The notes below the pieces were generated by a model, which worked only from the letters and a program-made list of their open reading frames with translations, was not told the origin of the DNA and ran no database searches. From Sorex araneus (taxonomy: Eukaryota; Chordata; Mammalia; Eulipotyphla; Soricidae): DNA of 64,000 nucleotides. Numbering within the stretch: the stretch's first letter is position 1; each line of letters begins with the position of its first letter. This document shows positions 20,850 to 31,888 of this stretch, one piece after another. The stretch covers positions 40,031,917 to 40,095,916 of the forward strand of contig NC_073307.1 of assembly GCF_027595985.1 (NCBI RefSeq), given 5' to 3'. The translations under genes and the position numbers were made by a program.

Positions 20850-22345
20850 AAATTAAAATATAAACATCTTATAAGGCCTTAATTCCTGTCTTCAAAAAAA
20901 ATGGGTCTTGGCAGTAATGTGTTTAGCTGGTTTAGAGCTAGTAACAGAGTTAACCTCTTCAAATCCTATCTTTTAGTTTTATTATATATCAAGAACTTAT
21001 TGCCAGAGTCATCCCCTAAATTCCTGCCTGTCTGCACATGCCTGGACATCACATTTGTTATTACAGTTCAACAGTACCCAATTTCACCAAACTCAAGATT
21101 CACATCTAGGTTATATCTGAGAAAGTCTATATATACCAGAAAACAATTTGCTCTATATTTAGGTCATGTACTGCTTGGGGAAATGGAACTACAACATGTA
21201 GGTTGGTTAAACTCTTTCATAACCCAAGCTTCCCAAATCACGACATCCAAAATGACCACTCATTCAGAAACTGCACTCTTGAACATAAAGCCACTTGCAT
21301 GGTTCAGTGCTAGGGCCCAGCAACGCAGAGCTGTTTGGTCCTGTGCTGATAGGGGCCAATTGGACCTATATGGTGATGCGGCAGGGATGGGGGGGGGGAA
21401 CGCAGAGAGGAAAATGTGGTGCCAGAAATCAAACTAGGGGTCTTGTGCAAGCCAGGCATATGCTCTGGCCCTTGGATGCTCTATGTAAGGTAGTTTCCTC
21501 TCAAAATGGAGGGGCTTAACATTTTAATTCTGCAATTTATCGAGGTAACAGTTTACATGGGTATAACTGCTTCTATATTTTAAGGTATTCAGTGTTACAC
21601 TAGGCCCACCTCACCAAGCTGCCAATAACCATACTGCATATAGGGCCCTTCCATTTTGAACAGGAATACCAAATGGCTCTTTGGCATTATTATTTGAAAA
21701 CTAGTCTTTCCATTTCCTTTCTATCCCATGCCTAAACCTCTGCTTCCTTCCTTCTTTACCTGAACCTGATTTCATCCTTTGGATACTCTGATCTGAAGCC
21801 CAAGATCTAAGTACTATGAGGCTCAATATCCAGAATCACAAACCCTGTAGTATGAAGCTAGGATGTGAACCACCTTTCAGCCTGTCCCCCAAATCTTTGC
21901 ACAAAACCACTCTGCTGACTTTCATTCAGGTTTCTATTCTTTGACACAGAGCTCTACCCGTAAGTCATTGAAAGAAGAGTATAAACAAAACTCAGGGTCC
22001 ACCTATTTTCCCAAGATTTTAAGCCCATCAGTCTCTTGTTCCTGCTGCCTGTGACTTTTGCCTTTTTACCCTTTTTTTCCATTGTGGGAAAATGCTCAAG
22101 AGAAAAGCTCTGAGAAGTTTCACCAGCCTCAAGTGTTCTGTACCTGCAGAGTATGGTTTTCTAGCAGTCAGAGCAATGACTGTCTCCTACTCTGTAGCTC
22201 TCAACTACCCCAACTTTTGTCCCAATCTACTGCTCCCAGAACAGTTTTACATTCAATGCCACACTAGTACCTTTTTCTGGACTTGACTTATCTTCCTCAC
22301 ACACCATTTTAAGCTCCTAATTACTCATCTTTCTTATTATTGAAT
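20850..22345. other. Unassigned sequence with a probable decayed SINE
   Basis: A 178-codon open frame (20901-21437) has no recognisable domain, and its right half overlaps a likely decayed minus-strand SINE (about 21290-21475), so I do not call a gene. Confidence 0.35.
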
Positions 22346-22349
22346 ATTA

Positions 22350-22470
22350 TTATTTTTATTATTATTGAATCACCATGTGGAAAGTTACAAAGCTTTCAGG
22401 TTTAAGTCTCAGTTATACAATGCTCGAAGACCCATTCCTTCACCAGTGCACATGTTTCACCACCAAGAGC
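22350..22470 (-). mobile_element. LINE-1 3' end fragment
   Basis: Minus strand: reads as the L1 3' UTR end (GGTGGTGAAACATGTGCACTGG, then AAAGCTTTGTAACTTTCC, CATGGTGATTCAAT). Confidence 0.7.
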
Positions 22471-22479
22471 TAATTACTC

Positions 22480-24225
22480 ATCTTCTATATATAACGAGTG
22501 CTCTTCTTTACTTCCAAAAACAAGACAAGAACTTAGCAGGCTGCTCTAAATCCAAATTTAGCTAATTTGGATTCAAATTTTTAATCACCTGTCAGTATTG
22601 ATACATTCAGGTGGGTCTGCTACAAATAAAACAGCTGACTGGGTAGTTCTGGATTTGGAGGGACAGTGAGGGCACAACATTAGATAGGCATTGCATAGAC
22701 ACGGAAGTCCTAACAAGTTCTGAAGGCCCAGACTCCAACACCTTACTCATGCTGGTTAGAAAATCACCTGTATCACCTGTATCAAATCCCTATCAAAAGT
22801 CAGTCCATTATCTACATCTGATGCATTCTGAAACACCTCTTGCAACCATACTATACAAGTAGTAAAATCATGAAGCAACAGTGTCTTCAAATGATGGACC
22901 AAATATTAGCCTAGAATAAATCCTGTCATCAATGTACAAGAAGCTTTTGAGAGTTCTGAGGGAGTTAGGAAGTTGCTTACACCCTGAGCCTTGCTTTAAT
23001 ACCTTGGTAGCTTTTTCAGAACTATTCTTGCCAAGCGTGAAAGAACCAGCCAGACACTCTTTCCTTCCCACATTCATGGGGTTGGGCTGTGGAGGCATGA
23101 AAGGGGGTAAATAGGGAGCTGGAAAGTCTCAGTCACGGTACCTCACACCTTCTGACATTTGTCACACCTGTTCTGTAAGTATTTGAATCTGTATTCAAAA
23201 TTTTGTGCCTTAACCCTCCTGGCCTTTCTGTAAGAGCACCAAAGAAAAATCAGCATCTTTAGCAGGGTAGCAGAGCATGAATGGAAACTATCACACATCC
23301 CACTTTGGGGGATCCCCATGCCATCCTCGAGAGTACACACCTTCGGAGCTGTGTGGGATCTGTAGGGTCTTCTCTGACACAGGGCAGCTCAGACCCAAGA
23401 GCAAATATCATAACCTAATGAAACAGTGTTCCCCGCACATTAAGCTTGTATATTTACATAATTGCACACAACACACTCAGGCCCAGAAGGAAAAATGGTC
23501 ACCTGAAAATATGCAATGGTTTGCAAGGATAAACCAAGCAGGTGGCAAGAAAGGTTATTTTCAACCAACTTAGGCCATTTAAAACTGCGAAGTGGAAACA
23601 AGATAAATTACTCAAATTTCCTAACACCTGATAAAATGCCTCATGGAGTGATTACATTAAGACATAAAAGCATAAGGATGCTGCTTTGAGTTCTCTGAGC
23701 AGATAGCAGCGGGAATGGGCATTGCTCTCATGCACAGTGCTCTGGTTTGGACTCTTGGTACTTCACGGTTCCTGCACATTGCTGGGTGTGGCCCTGGAGG
23801 CCAATGAGCACTCCTGAGATGACCCAGGTCTCCCCAGGCCTCCTGCACACTTTCCCATCCTTTCCCAAAATGAACAGTATGAAAGGGACAGTGTGCAAGT
23901 TAAATAAGCAAGGTTATCCTGGGTCCCAAATCATCTCCGGCTTCACAAAACTGGCTAGGAGAATGTAGCAAACCCACTGTGCATGCAACCTTTCATTTTA
24001 GAGTTGTTTCTGTGGAAAGTGTTGGCAAAATAAATGCAAGTCAAGAGAGAATAGTGCCGAGGCCTATAAATAAGGGTGATCACAAATGAACAGTTTGTTG
24101 ACATCCGGGTGGGGGTGGGATGCAGGATGTTAGCAATGAGAGGAGGCATTCTAGCTTTGAGGGGAGGGATTGAGAGAGCAGGAGAACAGACTGAAAGCAA
24201 CGTGGTGTCTCTGGTCTGAAATCAG
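22480..24225. other. Unassigned sequence
   Basis: I recognise no gene or repeat. All open frames are under 100 codons and overlap on both strands. Confidence 0.35.
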
Positions 24226-24230
24226 ACAAC

Positions 24231-24250
24231 AAAAAGATTTTCTCTCCTTG
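24231..24250 (+). repeat. Target-site duplication, left copy
   Basis: The 20-base run AAAAAGATTTTCTCTCCTTG recurs exactly at 25351-25370. The leading A's could in part be tail in the right copy, leaving at least 15 informative bases. Confidence 0.95.
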
Positions 24251-25350
24251 ACAAAACAGAATTAACTTTACAATTAAGGATCTAGAGGCCAAGCGCATTG
24301 CACTCCCTTCAAAGGATAAGATGCTGCAAGCAGCAACTGTCATGTTATGTCGCCAACAAAAACCACTCTTCGTGATAATGTAGCTGTGCTAATAAATATG
24401 CTCCTTGCTGCATTTCCAGTGCTGTATGACATTGAGGATTCACCTTTTACTCAGTACATCCTCAATCATCGAGGGATCCTGAACCCAGATGGAACTGAAG
24501 TTAGGTGGGGACCTGATACTATGGTTCCAGATACAAGAGAAGTTAATACTATACTTAAGCCTGCACTTGCATACATGTACTATGTCATCCACTAGCCAAC
24601 TCAACAACTTGCAACGCAGATCAACTAGAGATTCAACTCTATGTACCCTACAATCAAGAAGGGTGTCCAGCCTCCACTGATTAAACTGAGCACTACCTTC
24701 AACTTCCGTGGGGCTACAACTTGGTTAATCTCATCTGGCCATGACGTGCCTGTCATTTGAGGAATACCAGACCTCGACAACAAGCCTAGGATCAATGAGC
24801 CATGTCATGCAATGATTGCACAGATCAAACTCATTGCAAACTATGCAGAGATGACTCCCTATGTTACAATGAAAGGCTTCATCAGTGAGGGTCTGTCCCA
24901 TGGTGCATTACTACCAGGTGTTGTAACAGAGATTGAGGTGTTCCTACAGGTTTAGAAAGCTCTCAAAGAGGAGCATGGCAAAGAGAATTTCCTGCACCTG
25001 AAAATCCTGAGACTTAGTGGGCATGATCAACTAGCACCTGCTAAGTTCCCAAACTTATGCAAGGCGGTTAACTCAAGAAAATGACACTTAGATGGGACAT
25101 CCAAGGATTAAGATCCACAAAGGAGTCTTTCTTAATGCTGTCTGATCGTGAGGTTGAAGCTGCTGTTTCACGCCCACTTATCAAATGCAGAAATGTACCT
25201 ACAACCGATGCCAGGCGCAGTCAGTCAGGCCTACGGAGCATCAGTGGAAGAGATCAACGCCACAGCCACCGACAATGAGAAGACTGCAGAGTCAGCCTTA
25301 AACAAGATTTTGAGTGCCTTAACTAATCACTCTCAAAATTAAAGAAAAAA
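24251..25350 (+). pseudogene. Endogenous bornavirus-like nucleoprotein element, retrotransposed
   Basis: The insert is about 1.1 kb, starts directly after a 20-bp target duplication, and ends with a poly(A) before the second duplication. This is the structure made when L1 machinery copies a foreign mRNA. A single frame can be followed from ATG at 24347 to a final stop at 25340-25342, about 332 codons. It is broken by stops at 24593, 24626, 24758, 24953, 25082, 25109 and 25133. The region around 24815-25060 is the most telling: a QIKL run followed by a conserved tyrosine/threonine pattern, and a LAPAKFPNL stretch, in the order and spacing of the C-terminal half of bornavirus nucleoprotein. In bornaviruses this protein coats the RNA genome. 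The length fits a nearly full N (about 370 codons). The true N-terminus is unclear, with coding-like text upstream of 24347 in another frame. Alternative: a processed pseudogene of a cellular gene I do not recognise. Non-functional as protein. Confidence 0.7.
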
Positions 25351-25370
25351 AAAAAGATTTTCTCTCCTTG
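25351..25370 (+). repeat. Target-site duplication, right copy
   Basis: Exact copy of 24231-24250 after the poly(A). Confidence 0.95.
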
Positions 25371-25429
25371 GCTTAGAGTCCATTTTAACTGTCCATACTT
25401 GTGTCTGTGTATGGTGCTTGTGATCCAAC

Positions 25430-25477
25430 CCAAGGATTCTTCATAGTTTGCAATGAGTTTGATCTGTGCAATCATGC
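25430..25477 (-). pseudogene. Short antisense bornavirus-like N fragment
   Basis: On the minus strand about 40 bp nearly match 24805-24848 (CATGATTGCACAGATCAAAC then TCATTGCAAACTATG). It lies 60 bp beyond the large insertion and is antisense to it. Too short to be coding. Confidence 0.6.
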
Positions 25478-25479
25478 CC

Positions 25480-28140
25480 ACTCTCTAGAGCCAAACAGCT
25501 ACTAGTCTGGATTTTTAAAGCACATTAGTGGATCTCTGGGGCTTTAGCATGTTGTCAAAATTTAAAAAAAAATTTACATGAAAACTTAAATCCTTCTTAT
25601 CTACTTTGTTTCGCAATGTTCAGGAAGGGGACATGCATCATTTTCAGAATGCTCCCCAGAGAATGGGTCGGGGAAGGGATGAGAACCTAATGCAGGCACA
25701 AAGACTGAGACAGCAAAACAATTACTGTACTATGGGGGAAGGCCGGGGGGTGGAAAGTCATGTGACCCAAACAGGGCTTCATCTGAAAAGAGAACTGGGC
25801 CACAGACAAACAATCCATTTTGTACCTCTGTGAAAAGCACAAGAAAAGTAAAAAGCAAATGTAACAATGTCTACTAGTGTCAAATGCACTTCAAGAATGA
25901 GTGCCCACAAAAGAGGAGGGCATGTGTATACACAGGAACTACTTTTGAGAGTTAAAATACCAGGTACCTGTCTCCACCAGCAAAGAATTCAAATCACTAG
26001 GCGTTCATTAACTGACCATCCACGAAGTGAAAACTAACCTGGGCTTAAATCTTACTTTGACATTAAAGAAGTACTACTGCCCGAGCAAGGCTGGTGATGT
26101 TCTCCTTGCCCCACACTCAAGCCAATTGCCAAGAACAGGTGAGCGACAGGAGGCCAAACCCATGGGAACAGGCCATGCTGAAGTGGACAGGTGCCCAGCA
26201 CTGGCTCGGGTCCCCTACCACTAGACTCACTATACTCACAGCCCAGGGGATTGGCCACAGGGGCCCAGCCCACCATCACGTACAATGGGAAGCTGAGTCA
26301 CAGCACAAATAATAGGTCAAAGGAAGATGGAGTGCCACAGAAGTGCTCCACGCCTGTTAGGAAGATGATCTCTGGGATGGAAATAGAAATGAAAACAGCA
26401 GAGGGCATCGGCCAATTCAGTGGCCAGTAGAGGCCTGTCAGGATCAAGGGAGCTGGGAGCAGGGCAGCCTAGCCACTGGAACACCAAGCCTCGCATCTTG
26501 TCATACATTGGGTGCAACTTACTCAGAAGGGGCACTAAATGCTGGTGGCGCTTGCCCACTCACTGCCCCAGGTGACCCATCCAGGCTTGGCTGGGAAGAA
26601 CTCTCAAGGGGTGGCTCAGATGCACAGTGCTGGGAGGCAAAGTGACTCTGACGCACAAGTGGTAGCTGCTGGTCCCTGCAGAACCATGTGGCTGCAAGTC
26701 ATGTGGGCAGGCAGGTGGCCCATGTGCCCCAGCATGTGCGGTGGGCTGGGAACATGGGTCAGATTATGAAGGTGGGGGGTCTGTGAGTGCTGAGTTTTCG
26801 GGGGCGCCCAGGCTCCATCACTGTCATGACCAGGGGGAAGGGCAGGCTCCCCGCTTTGGCTGGAATCAACTTTGATATCGGTCCTCTTTGCTCTGAGAGC
26901 GGACTGCCTTGTGTTGACCAGCGATTCAAGATGTGTCCACCGTTCGCAGTTCAACCTGGGGAGAAGCTCCTTGAGCTCCAGCTGTGTGGGAGATGGTCCC
27001 CATCTTCTGTTCAGACTGGGAAGCCAGCAGGCCTAAATCCAGCACACCTGTATCGACAGGCAGAGAGAGCGAAACAGTGACTTTGGAACTCAGGAGGCAA
27101 CGGGGGTTAGAGAGAGAGCCATAGAATTTTGAGTAATATATAAAAATTAGCAGCCGCCCAGGCCCTTCCAGTCCTTCCAGAGGGCATCCTGAGCTACCTT
27201 CTTCATGCACCATTTGCCAGCTCTGAGACCGTGCCCCACTTTGTGCCAAGTAGCTGTGGTGCAGCTGGGTGCCCCATGCACAGTTAGGTGTGTAGCTCCC
27301 TGGGCTCTGGGTACCCAGTAGGTCTGGTGGAGTGAGAAGGAAACTACAAGGTCACAACGTCCCTCTTTGCCCTCTCTCTCCTCCAACTCACCTCCAATTT
27401 CACCCGTCTGGTGGCCCCTGTGCAGCCCCATTTTCAGGGGTTCCTGAAAGCCCACACCTATTCTTGGTTATCAGCTTACTAGGCCCCTGGGTGAAACTGC
27501 AGAGGCCTACCCAGAGGTGCTTTCCCTACTCTGCCATGTTCAGGGAGAGAGCGAGGCCCCTCCTGCCCGCATATCACTGTTCCATGCCTTACTCTTCTAA
27601 TGAGCAGACACACGTACAGAGATGCGCTTGCGTGGGCAGAGACAGAGCGACCTTCAACTCTCTTGAAAGAAATCCTGTATCCCTGGTTGGTGCCCCCTGT
27701 CCCAGTGGCTGCTTCTGTCCCTCACCAGTCAGAAGCAGCCACTTTGGCCGTGGGGTCGCTGGGTGTAGAGTGCTCTGGGTCTTTGCTCTGCCTCTGAAAT
27801 TCACCCACACAGCTCCCCCACCAGGAGCTGCTTCCTTTCAGTGCCAAGAAGTATTCCACAGCACGGCTGCCAGAGACGAGTGTTTCCATTCACCTAGTCA
27901 GTAAGGAGCTCTGGGCCTGTGTAAACTCCTCCATTTCTAAGGACATACTTTACTCTCTCTTAGTTCAGTTTTCAGTGCCTTCTGTTTGCCAGCAGCTTGG
28001 GCCTTGGGTAGGTCCCTGTCTACTGAGTGAGCTGGGTCCCAGAGTGTAGGAACTCCACAAAGCCACAGTGTTGACAGTGTCATGTGGACACGGGCCAGGC
28101 TGACAAAAAGCAAAGAAATGACAGATCTGAGTGTGAATCC
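25480..28140. other. Repeat-poor sequence, no gene called
   Basis: Relatively GC-rich from 26.1 kb and nearly free of young repeats. Many 60-190-codon frames occur on both strands (for example 27332-27904 plus, 27147-27455 minus), but none has a recognisable domain or clear splice sites. It could be intronic to the exon at 29050-29156. Confidence 0.35.
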
Positions 28141-28147
28141 TCCGCCA

Positions 28148-28226
28148 AGCTCACCAGGAGTAATCCCTGAGCAAGCAAAGTCAGGGGTAAGCTCTGAACA
28201 TCACTGGGTATGGCCCATCTTACAAA
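28148..28226 (+). mobile_element. SINE body fragment
   Basis: Only body text remains: CCAGGAGTAATCCCTGAGC ... CATCACTGGGTATGGCCC. Confidence 0.6.
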
Positions 28227-28439
28227 AAAAGAAGTTCTGAGAAGATAGTTTGTACAAAGGTCCTGAGGCCTGCTCCGCCAGCATTCTGGAGGAATAACAG
28301 CAGCCAGCGTGTACTATAAATTTGTACTACAAAAGGACTGAGGGTTAAGTTCACTGTGAATTGGTCACCCAGCATTCAGTGACCCTTCCAATAAGAGATC
28401 CATATCTGTTAGGTCTGCGGGGTTTCCCAGAATGGCCTT

Positions 28440-28547
28440 TTATTGCTATAGGGGCACACCCTACAATGCTTAGGGAGCCCTGTAATGCAAGGGATTGAAC
28501 CCAGGGCCTTGCACCTGCTAAGCAGCTGCCCTATCACTCAGACCACT
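28440..28547 (-). mobile_element. SINE fragment, decayed
   Basis: Minus-strand head and early body: GTGATAGGGCAGCTGCTTAG ... GGTTCAATCCC. Confidence 0.55.
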
Positions 28548-28803
28548 TCCTGGCTCCTGGAATGACTTGAGGATCTTTGACTCCTGCATTCTCATGTCTC
28601 CTCCCAAAACTCCAACTAGGCTGATCCTGACTTTCTGTGGCCCCATCCGCTGCCCAGCATGGTATGTCATGGTCACGGCACTATGACCCGGAGTTCCACC
28701 AGGCCAGGGCAGGAGTCTGACCACCTGGCCCCTCCCACCCCATTCCCAACAGTACCTGGTACCAAGTGGAAGAACCAAAAAAAAAAAAAAAGTGGTGGGG
28801 GGG

Positions 28804-28975
28804 AGGGCTGGAGCAATAGCACAGCGGGTAGAGCGTTTGCCTTGCACGCGGCCGACCCAGGTTCGATTCCCAGCATCCCATATGGTCTCCTGAGCACCGC
28901 CAGGAGTAACTCCTGAGTGCAGAGCCAGGAGGTAACCCCTGTGCATTGCCGGGTGTGACTCAAAAAGCAAAAAAG
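28804..28975 (+). mobile_element. Shrew tRNA-SINE, type A, well preserved
   Basis: GGGCTGGAGCAATAGCACAG head, GGTTCGATTCC B-box, complete body to GTGTGACTCAAAAAGC and a short A-rich tail. One of the least diverged copies. Confidence 0.93.
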
Positions 28976-29049
28976 AGAGTGGTTCGGGCAGTGTGGCTGG
29001 AAACCACCCACAAGCCTCCTGCTGGGCTGTCGGGGTCCTCGCATCTTAC

Positions 29050-29157
29050 CTTCATCCTACTGAGAAACTCCTGTAGATTCTGCACATCCTGCGCCTGGGT
29101 CACACTGAGTCCAGGGCCGCTGTCAGCGACCATCACGGTGATTCTGCAGTGCTGGCC
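29050..29157 (-). CDS. Candidate coding exon of an unidentified gene
   Basis: On the minus strand an ATG at 29133 in a strong context (G at -3 and +4) opens a frame of 28 codons beginning MVADSGPGLSVTQAQDVQNL. It ends at a consensus splice donor (GATGAAG then GTAAGA, exon end 29050). An in-frame TAG lies nine codons upstream, so either the ATG is the start or translation enters through a splice at about 29157. The CpG-rich segment on the upstream side (29.16-29.95 kb) suits a first coding exon. No second exon could be identified and I do not recognise the protein, so the call rests on donor, start context and composition. Confidence 0.4.
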
Positions 29158-29159
29158 CT

Positions 29160-29433
29160 AGAGCAACTCAACGCCCCATTCGCACCGGGAGCCTGGAGAG
29201 GCAAGGCCAGTCATGGAGTCAGGTCCCCTGCATCCTCAAATGACAACACCGCACTCCCCCCTGGGAAACGGGCCCGTGGTCCAGCTCTGCCAAGGAGGCC
29301 GCGGCTCTCTGCCTCCTGCCCCGGGCATTTCCAGGCGGCCCCTCACATACAAAGCAGGGGGGCAGCGCCTGAGGCGGCCCTGGGCACAGGGGTTGCTCCC
29401 CCCACCCCACACGTGTTACCTGGGCCGCACGCA

Positions 29434-29486
<53 letters not shown>

Positions 29487-29960
29487 CGCGCGCACTATCA
29501 GGCTCGAGGTCCTCCCGAACGTCCCCCACCCCGGGGCCAGGAAGGGGACGTGCCCGTGTGAACAGAAACTTCCAATGGAAACCTTAACACAGGAGGCTGT
29601 GGCGTGGCCCAGCTGGGCGCACCCAGCAGCAACCCCAAACAGGAGGGAGATTGGTCTGATGGCACTGAAGGCGCCAACCGGGCCGGGTGTGGGGGGGGTG
29701 GGGGGGAAAGGCGCCAAGGGACTGAATTCAGCCACGGACGGAATGCCGGAAGCACAGCAGCTCAGCCAATGAGAAGCCATGGTTGGTTGATCCCTCTCTT
29801 TCCTCCAATGAGCTCTTGGCTCTCCCTGACGAGGCCTTCCTGGCCCCACCCCCCTCCTTATAAAAACCTTTCTGCTGGCTGCCGCCGGGTATCTACCGTT
29901 AGAGGCGCCACTTCGTGCTGTCTGTCACGCGGACGCCGACTTAATAAAGCCAGTTAAATC
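29160..29960. promoter_or_regulatory. CpG-rich segment, candidate promoter region
   Basis: CpG dinucleotides are clearly denser than in neighbouring sequence (for example around 29420-29540 and 29870-29940), with few repeats apart from a CA tract. It adjoins the candidate first exon on the minus strand and overlaps a plus-strand LTR-like module. Confidence 0.4.
29439..29484 (+). repeat. (AC)n microsatellite
   Basis: About 23 uninterrupted AC units, bordered by CGCACGCGC and GGCGCGCGC. The combination favours Z-DNA. Confidence 0.97.
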
Positions 29961-30010
29961 TTCAGATAGACTCAGCCACGTTTTGTTTTCTCTAAACAGG
30001 CAGCGGATCC
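29765..30010 (+). promoter_or_regulatory. LTR-like promoter and poly(A) module
   Basis: In plus orientation: CCAAT at about 29766 and 29804, TATAAAAA at 29859-29866, AATAAAG at 29943-29949 and a GT/T-rich stretch after it (ACGTTTTGTTTTCTC). Promoter and poly(A) signal about 80 bp apart is typical of a retroviral LTR's U3-R. I could not find clean TG...CA ends or a target duplication, so this may be a solo LTR remnant or an ordinary promoter. Confidence 0.4.
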
Positions 30011-30345
30011 CAGTGCACAGACAATTTCCATCACCAGGGCCAGTGGGGTCACCGGACAGATACCAGTGTGCAGCTGACACCCCCAGTTGGCACATAAATA
30101 TCACAATCAAGAAGACTTGGCATGTGACAAGGTTGAAGGTTATCTACCTTGCTTGGGTCCCACACCAGCCCCCAGGATATTGGCACAGCTTTGAAAAATG
30201 ACTTTTTTTTTTTTTCAAAATGGTCTTAGTCCATGTAGCCAAATTTCCTTTGCTGTCGTGTTTTTTTAAAAGTTGTTTTTATTGCTGTGATAGAAACTTC
30301 AGAAGAAAGAAAACTTTTTTTAACCTTAGGTTTAAAGTTTTCCAA

Positions 30346-30360
30346 ACACTAGAGGGCAGT
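30346..30360 (+). promoter_or_regulatory. CTCF-like motif
   Basis: ACACTAGAGGGCAGT fits the CTCF core well. Single-motif evidence only. Confidence 0.35.
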
Positions 30361-30854
30361 ATTAAAGGGAAATGTTGGAAAGGAATAAAGGCCTCTGTGC
30401 CATGGAAACACGCCAAGGAACCTCTTTGGAAACTGGTTCTCCATCTCTGTCTCCCAGTGAACTGTCAAGATGCGCCGGCAGGGGATGCTGGGGCGTTAAC
30501 GTCCGTCTCCTGGTTCCACGCAGGCGCCAGTAACGCCCACCTTCTCACAAGGGTGTGGGCAGGCAAGTTCACCTTGGCAACTGCGGTGGTGGGCACAAGC
30601 CCAGTCTCTGCTGCACTGGTCTCTCTCCCAAGGCACTCAGCCATGAAAGCTGCTGTGAGGATGGGGAAATGGGAGGGAAGGGGGCAGGGAACCTGCAGGC
30701 TTCAACTCCGCGGAGAGTTTCCCAGAGTTCCGCAAATGCACCTTGATTTTCCCCACTCCAGCCTGAAGAGGATGTATGTGGCTCTTCCATTCTCCCTTAC
30801 AGATTGGGAAACTGAGGATGGGGTGTCTGAGCAGTCTGCCCATAACCCCTAGAG

Positions 30855-31030
30855 CTAAAGTCGCAGCTGCTGTAGGAATCGCTGGAGGTCCCACATGCCA
30901 ATTCTTTTCTGCTGCCCTGCTACCGCGGCCAGGGACAGGAGCCGCTCTGGGCAGGGTTCAAAGATGAGCGCCCTTTCCAATTCAGTAGAAAACTGCTCGG
31001 GTTCTAGGTGCACTTCAGCGCCAGCCAAGC
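30855..31030 (-). CDS. Possible terminal coding exon, unidentified
   Basis: A minus frame, protein-like in composition, runs from a TTACAG acceptor-like site to a TAG at about 30852 (…HLEPEQFSTELERAL…CPERLL…WDLQRFLQQLRL). AATAAA on the minus strand at about 30278-30283 could be its poly(A) signal. The acceptor lacks a good pyrimidine tract. I do not recognise the protein. Confidence 0.22.
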
Positions 31031-31133
31031 TGTAAGCTCCACCCACATGCCCTTTCCAAGGTACCTGTAGGGTGACATGACCCAGTTAAGAGCAGATGCA
31101 ACCTGTCCAATTAGAAATGCATCACAAATCAAG

Positions 31134-31275
31134 GGGGTCAGAGCAATAGCACAGAGGGTAGGGCATTTGTCTTGCACAAGGCTGACCAGAGTTAGAGCTC
31201 CAGCATCCCATTATAGTCTCTGAGCACCACTAGGAATAATTCCTGAGTACAGAGCCAAGAATAAAGAATAAGCCA
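31134..31275 (+). mobile_element. Shrew tRNA-SINE, type A, decayed
   Basis: GGTCAGAGCAATAGCACAG head, CTTGCACAAGGCTGACC, body GGAATAATTCCTGAGTACAG. Confidence 0.75.
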
Positions 31276-31334
31276 CATACACCCCAAACAAACAAAAACA
31301 AAACACCACACAATAAAACAAAGAAATATACCAC

Positions 31335-31515
31335 GAATCAATCCAGAGCAGTAGTATGGCAAGCAGAGTGTTTGCCCTGCCTGCATCCAACCCATGTTCA
31401 ATCCACAGTACTGCTACTCGGTCCCCCAAGCACCACAAGGGCTGATCCTTGAGTTGCAGAGCCAGGAGTTAGCCCTGAGCACCACTGGTTATGACTAAAA
31501 ACAAAAAAAAAATTT
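31335..31515 (+). mobile_element. Shrew tRNA-SINE, type A, decayed
   Basis: Second copy about 60 bp on: CCAGAGCAGTAGTATGGC head, GTTCAATCCAC B-box, body GCCAGGAGTTAGCCCTGAGC and A-rich tail. Confidence 0.75.
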
Positions 31516-31759
31516 TAAAAGAATATACTACAAATCACCCAAAACAGTGCTTGCCTTTTCCAAAAAGAAACAAGTGAAGTGTATGCAAAAGACTTTTAAA
31601 GGGCAGTTTTTGGTTCATAGCTAATCTTATTTGAAACCACATTCCCCTGCCTACACCCAAGCAGAACCGCTTCCCATACCTCTGACCGTCAATAGTTCCC
31701 CCAGAGGGGTGGAGCTGGTCCCCACCATACCCACACAGAGGCCACACACATAGGAGGGC

Positions 31760-31888
31760 TCACTCTAGAGGTTGTATATTCTATGGGTTTGGACAAATGT
31801 ACCCTGCCATGTGTCCTCTATTAAAGTATCACAGAGCATTTGTATAGCCCTCCAAATCCTGTGCTCTGAGTCATTCCTATTAAAGAAT
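31760..31888 (-). mobile_element. Old mammalian L1 3' fragment
   Basis: TATTCTATGGGTTTGGACAA with the following ATGTGTCCTCTATTA and TCACAGAGCATTTGTATAGC is the reverse complement of an ancient L1M 3' region. The same family lies at 38403-39030. Confidence 0.65.

Noticed and set aside
20901..21437. 178-codon plus frame
   Set aside because: Its right half overlaps a probable decayed SINE and the left half resembles no protein.
24251..25350. Filovirus-like or paramyxovirus-like origin for the viral element
   Set aside because: Residue order in the C-terminal half fits bornavirus nucleoprotein. I saw no patterns typical of the other two families.
27332..27904. 190-codon plus frame
   Set aside because: Overlapped by open minus frames, with no recognisable motif. 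Base composition explains the length.
29439..29484. CRISPR or satellite array
   Set aside because: A simple AC microsatellite. No spaced repeats exist in the window.
29149..29849. Frames of 168 and 207 codons
   Set aside because: Open on both strands in GC-rich DNA and running through the CA repeat. No domains or splice support.
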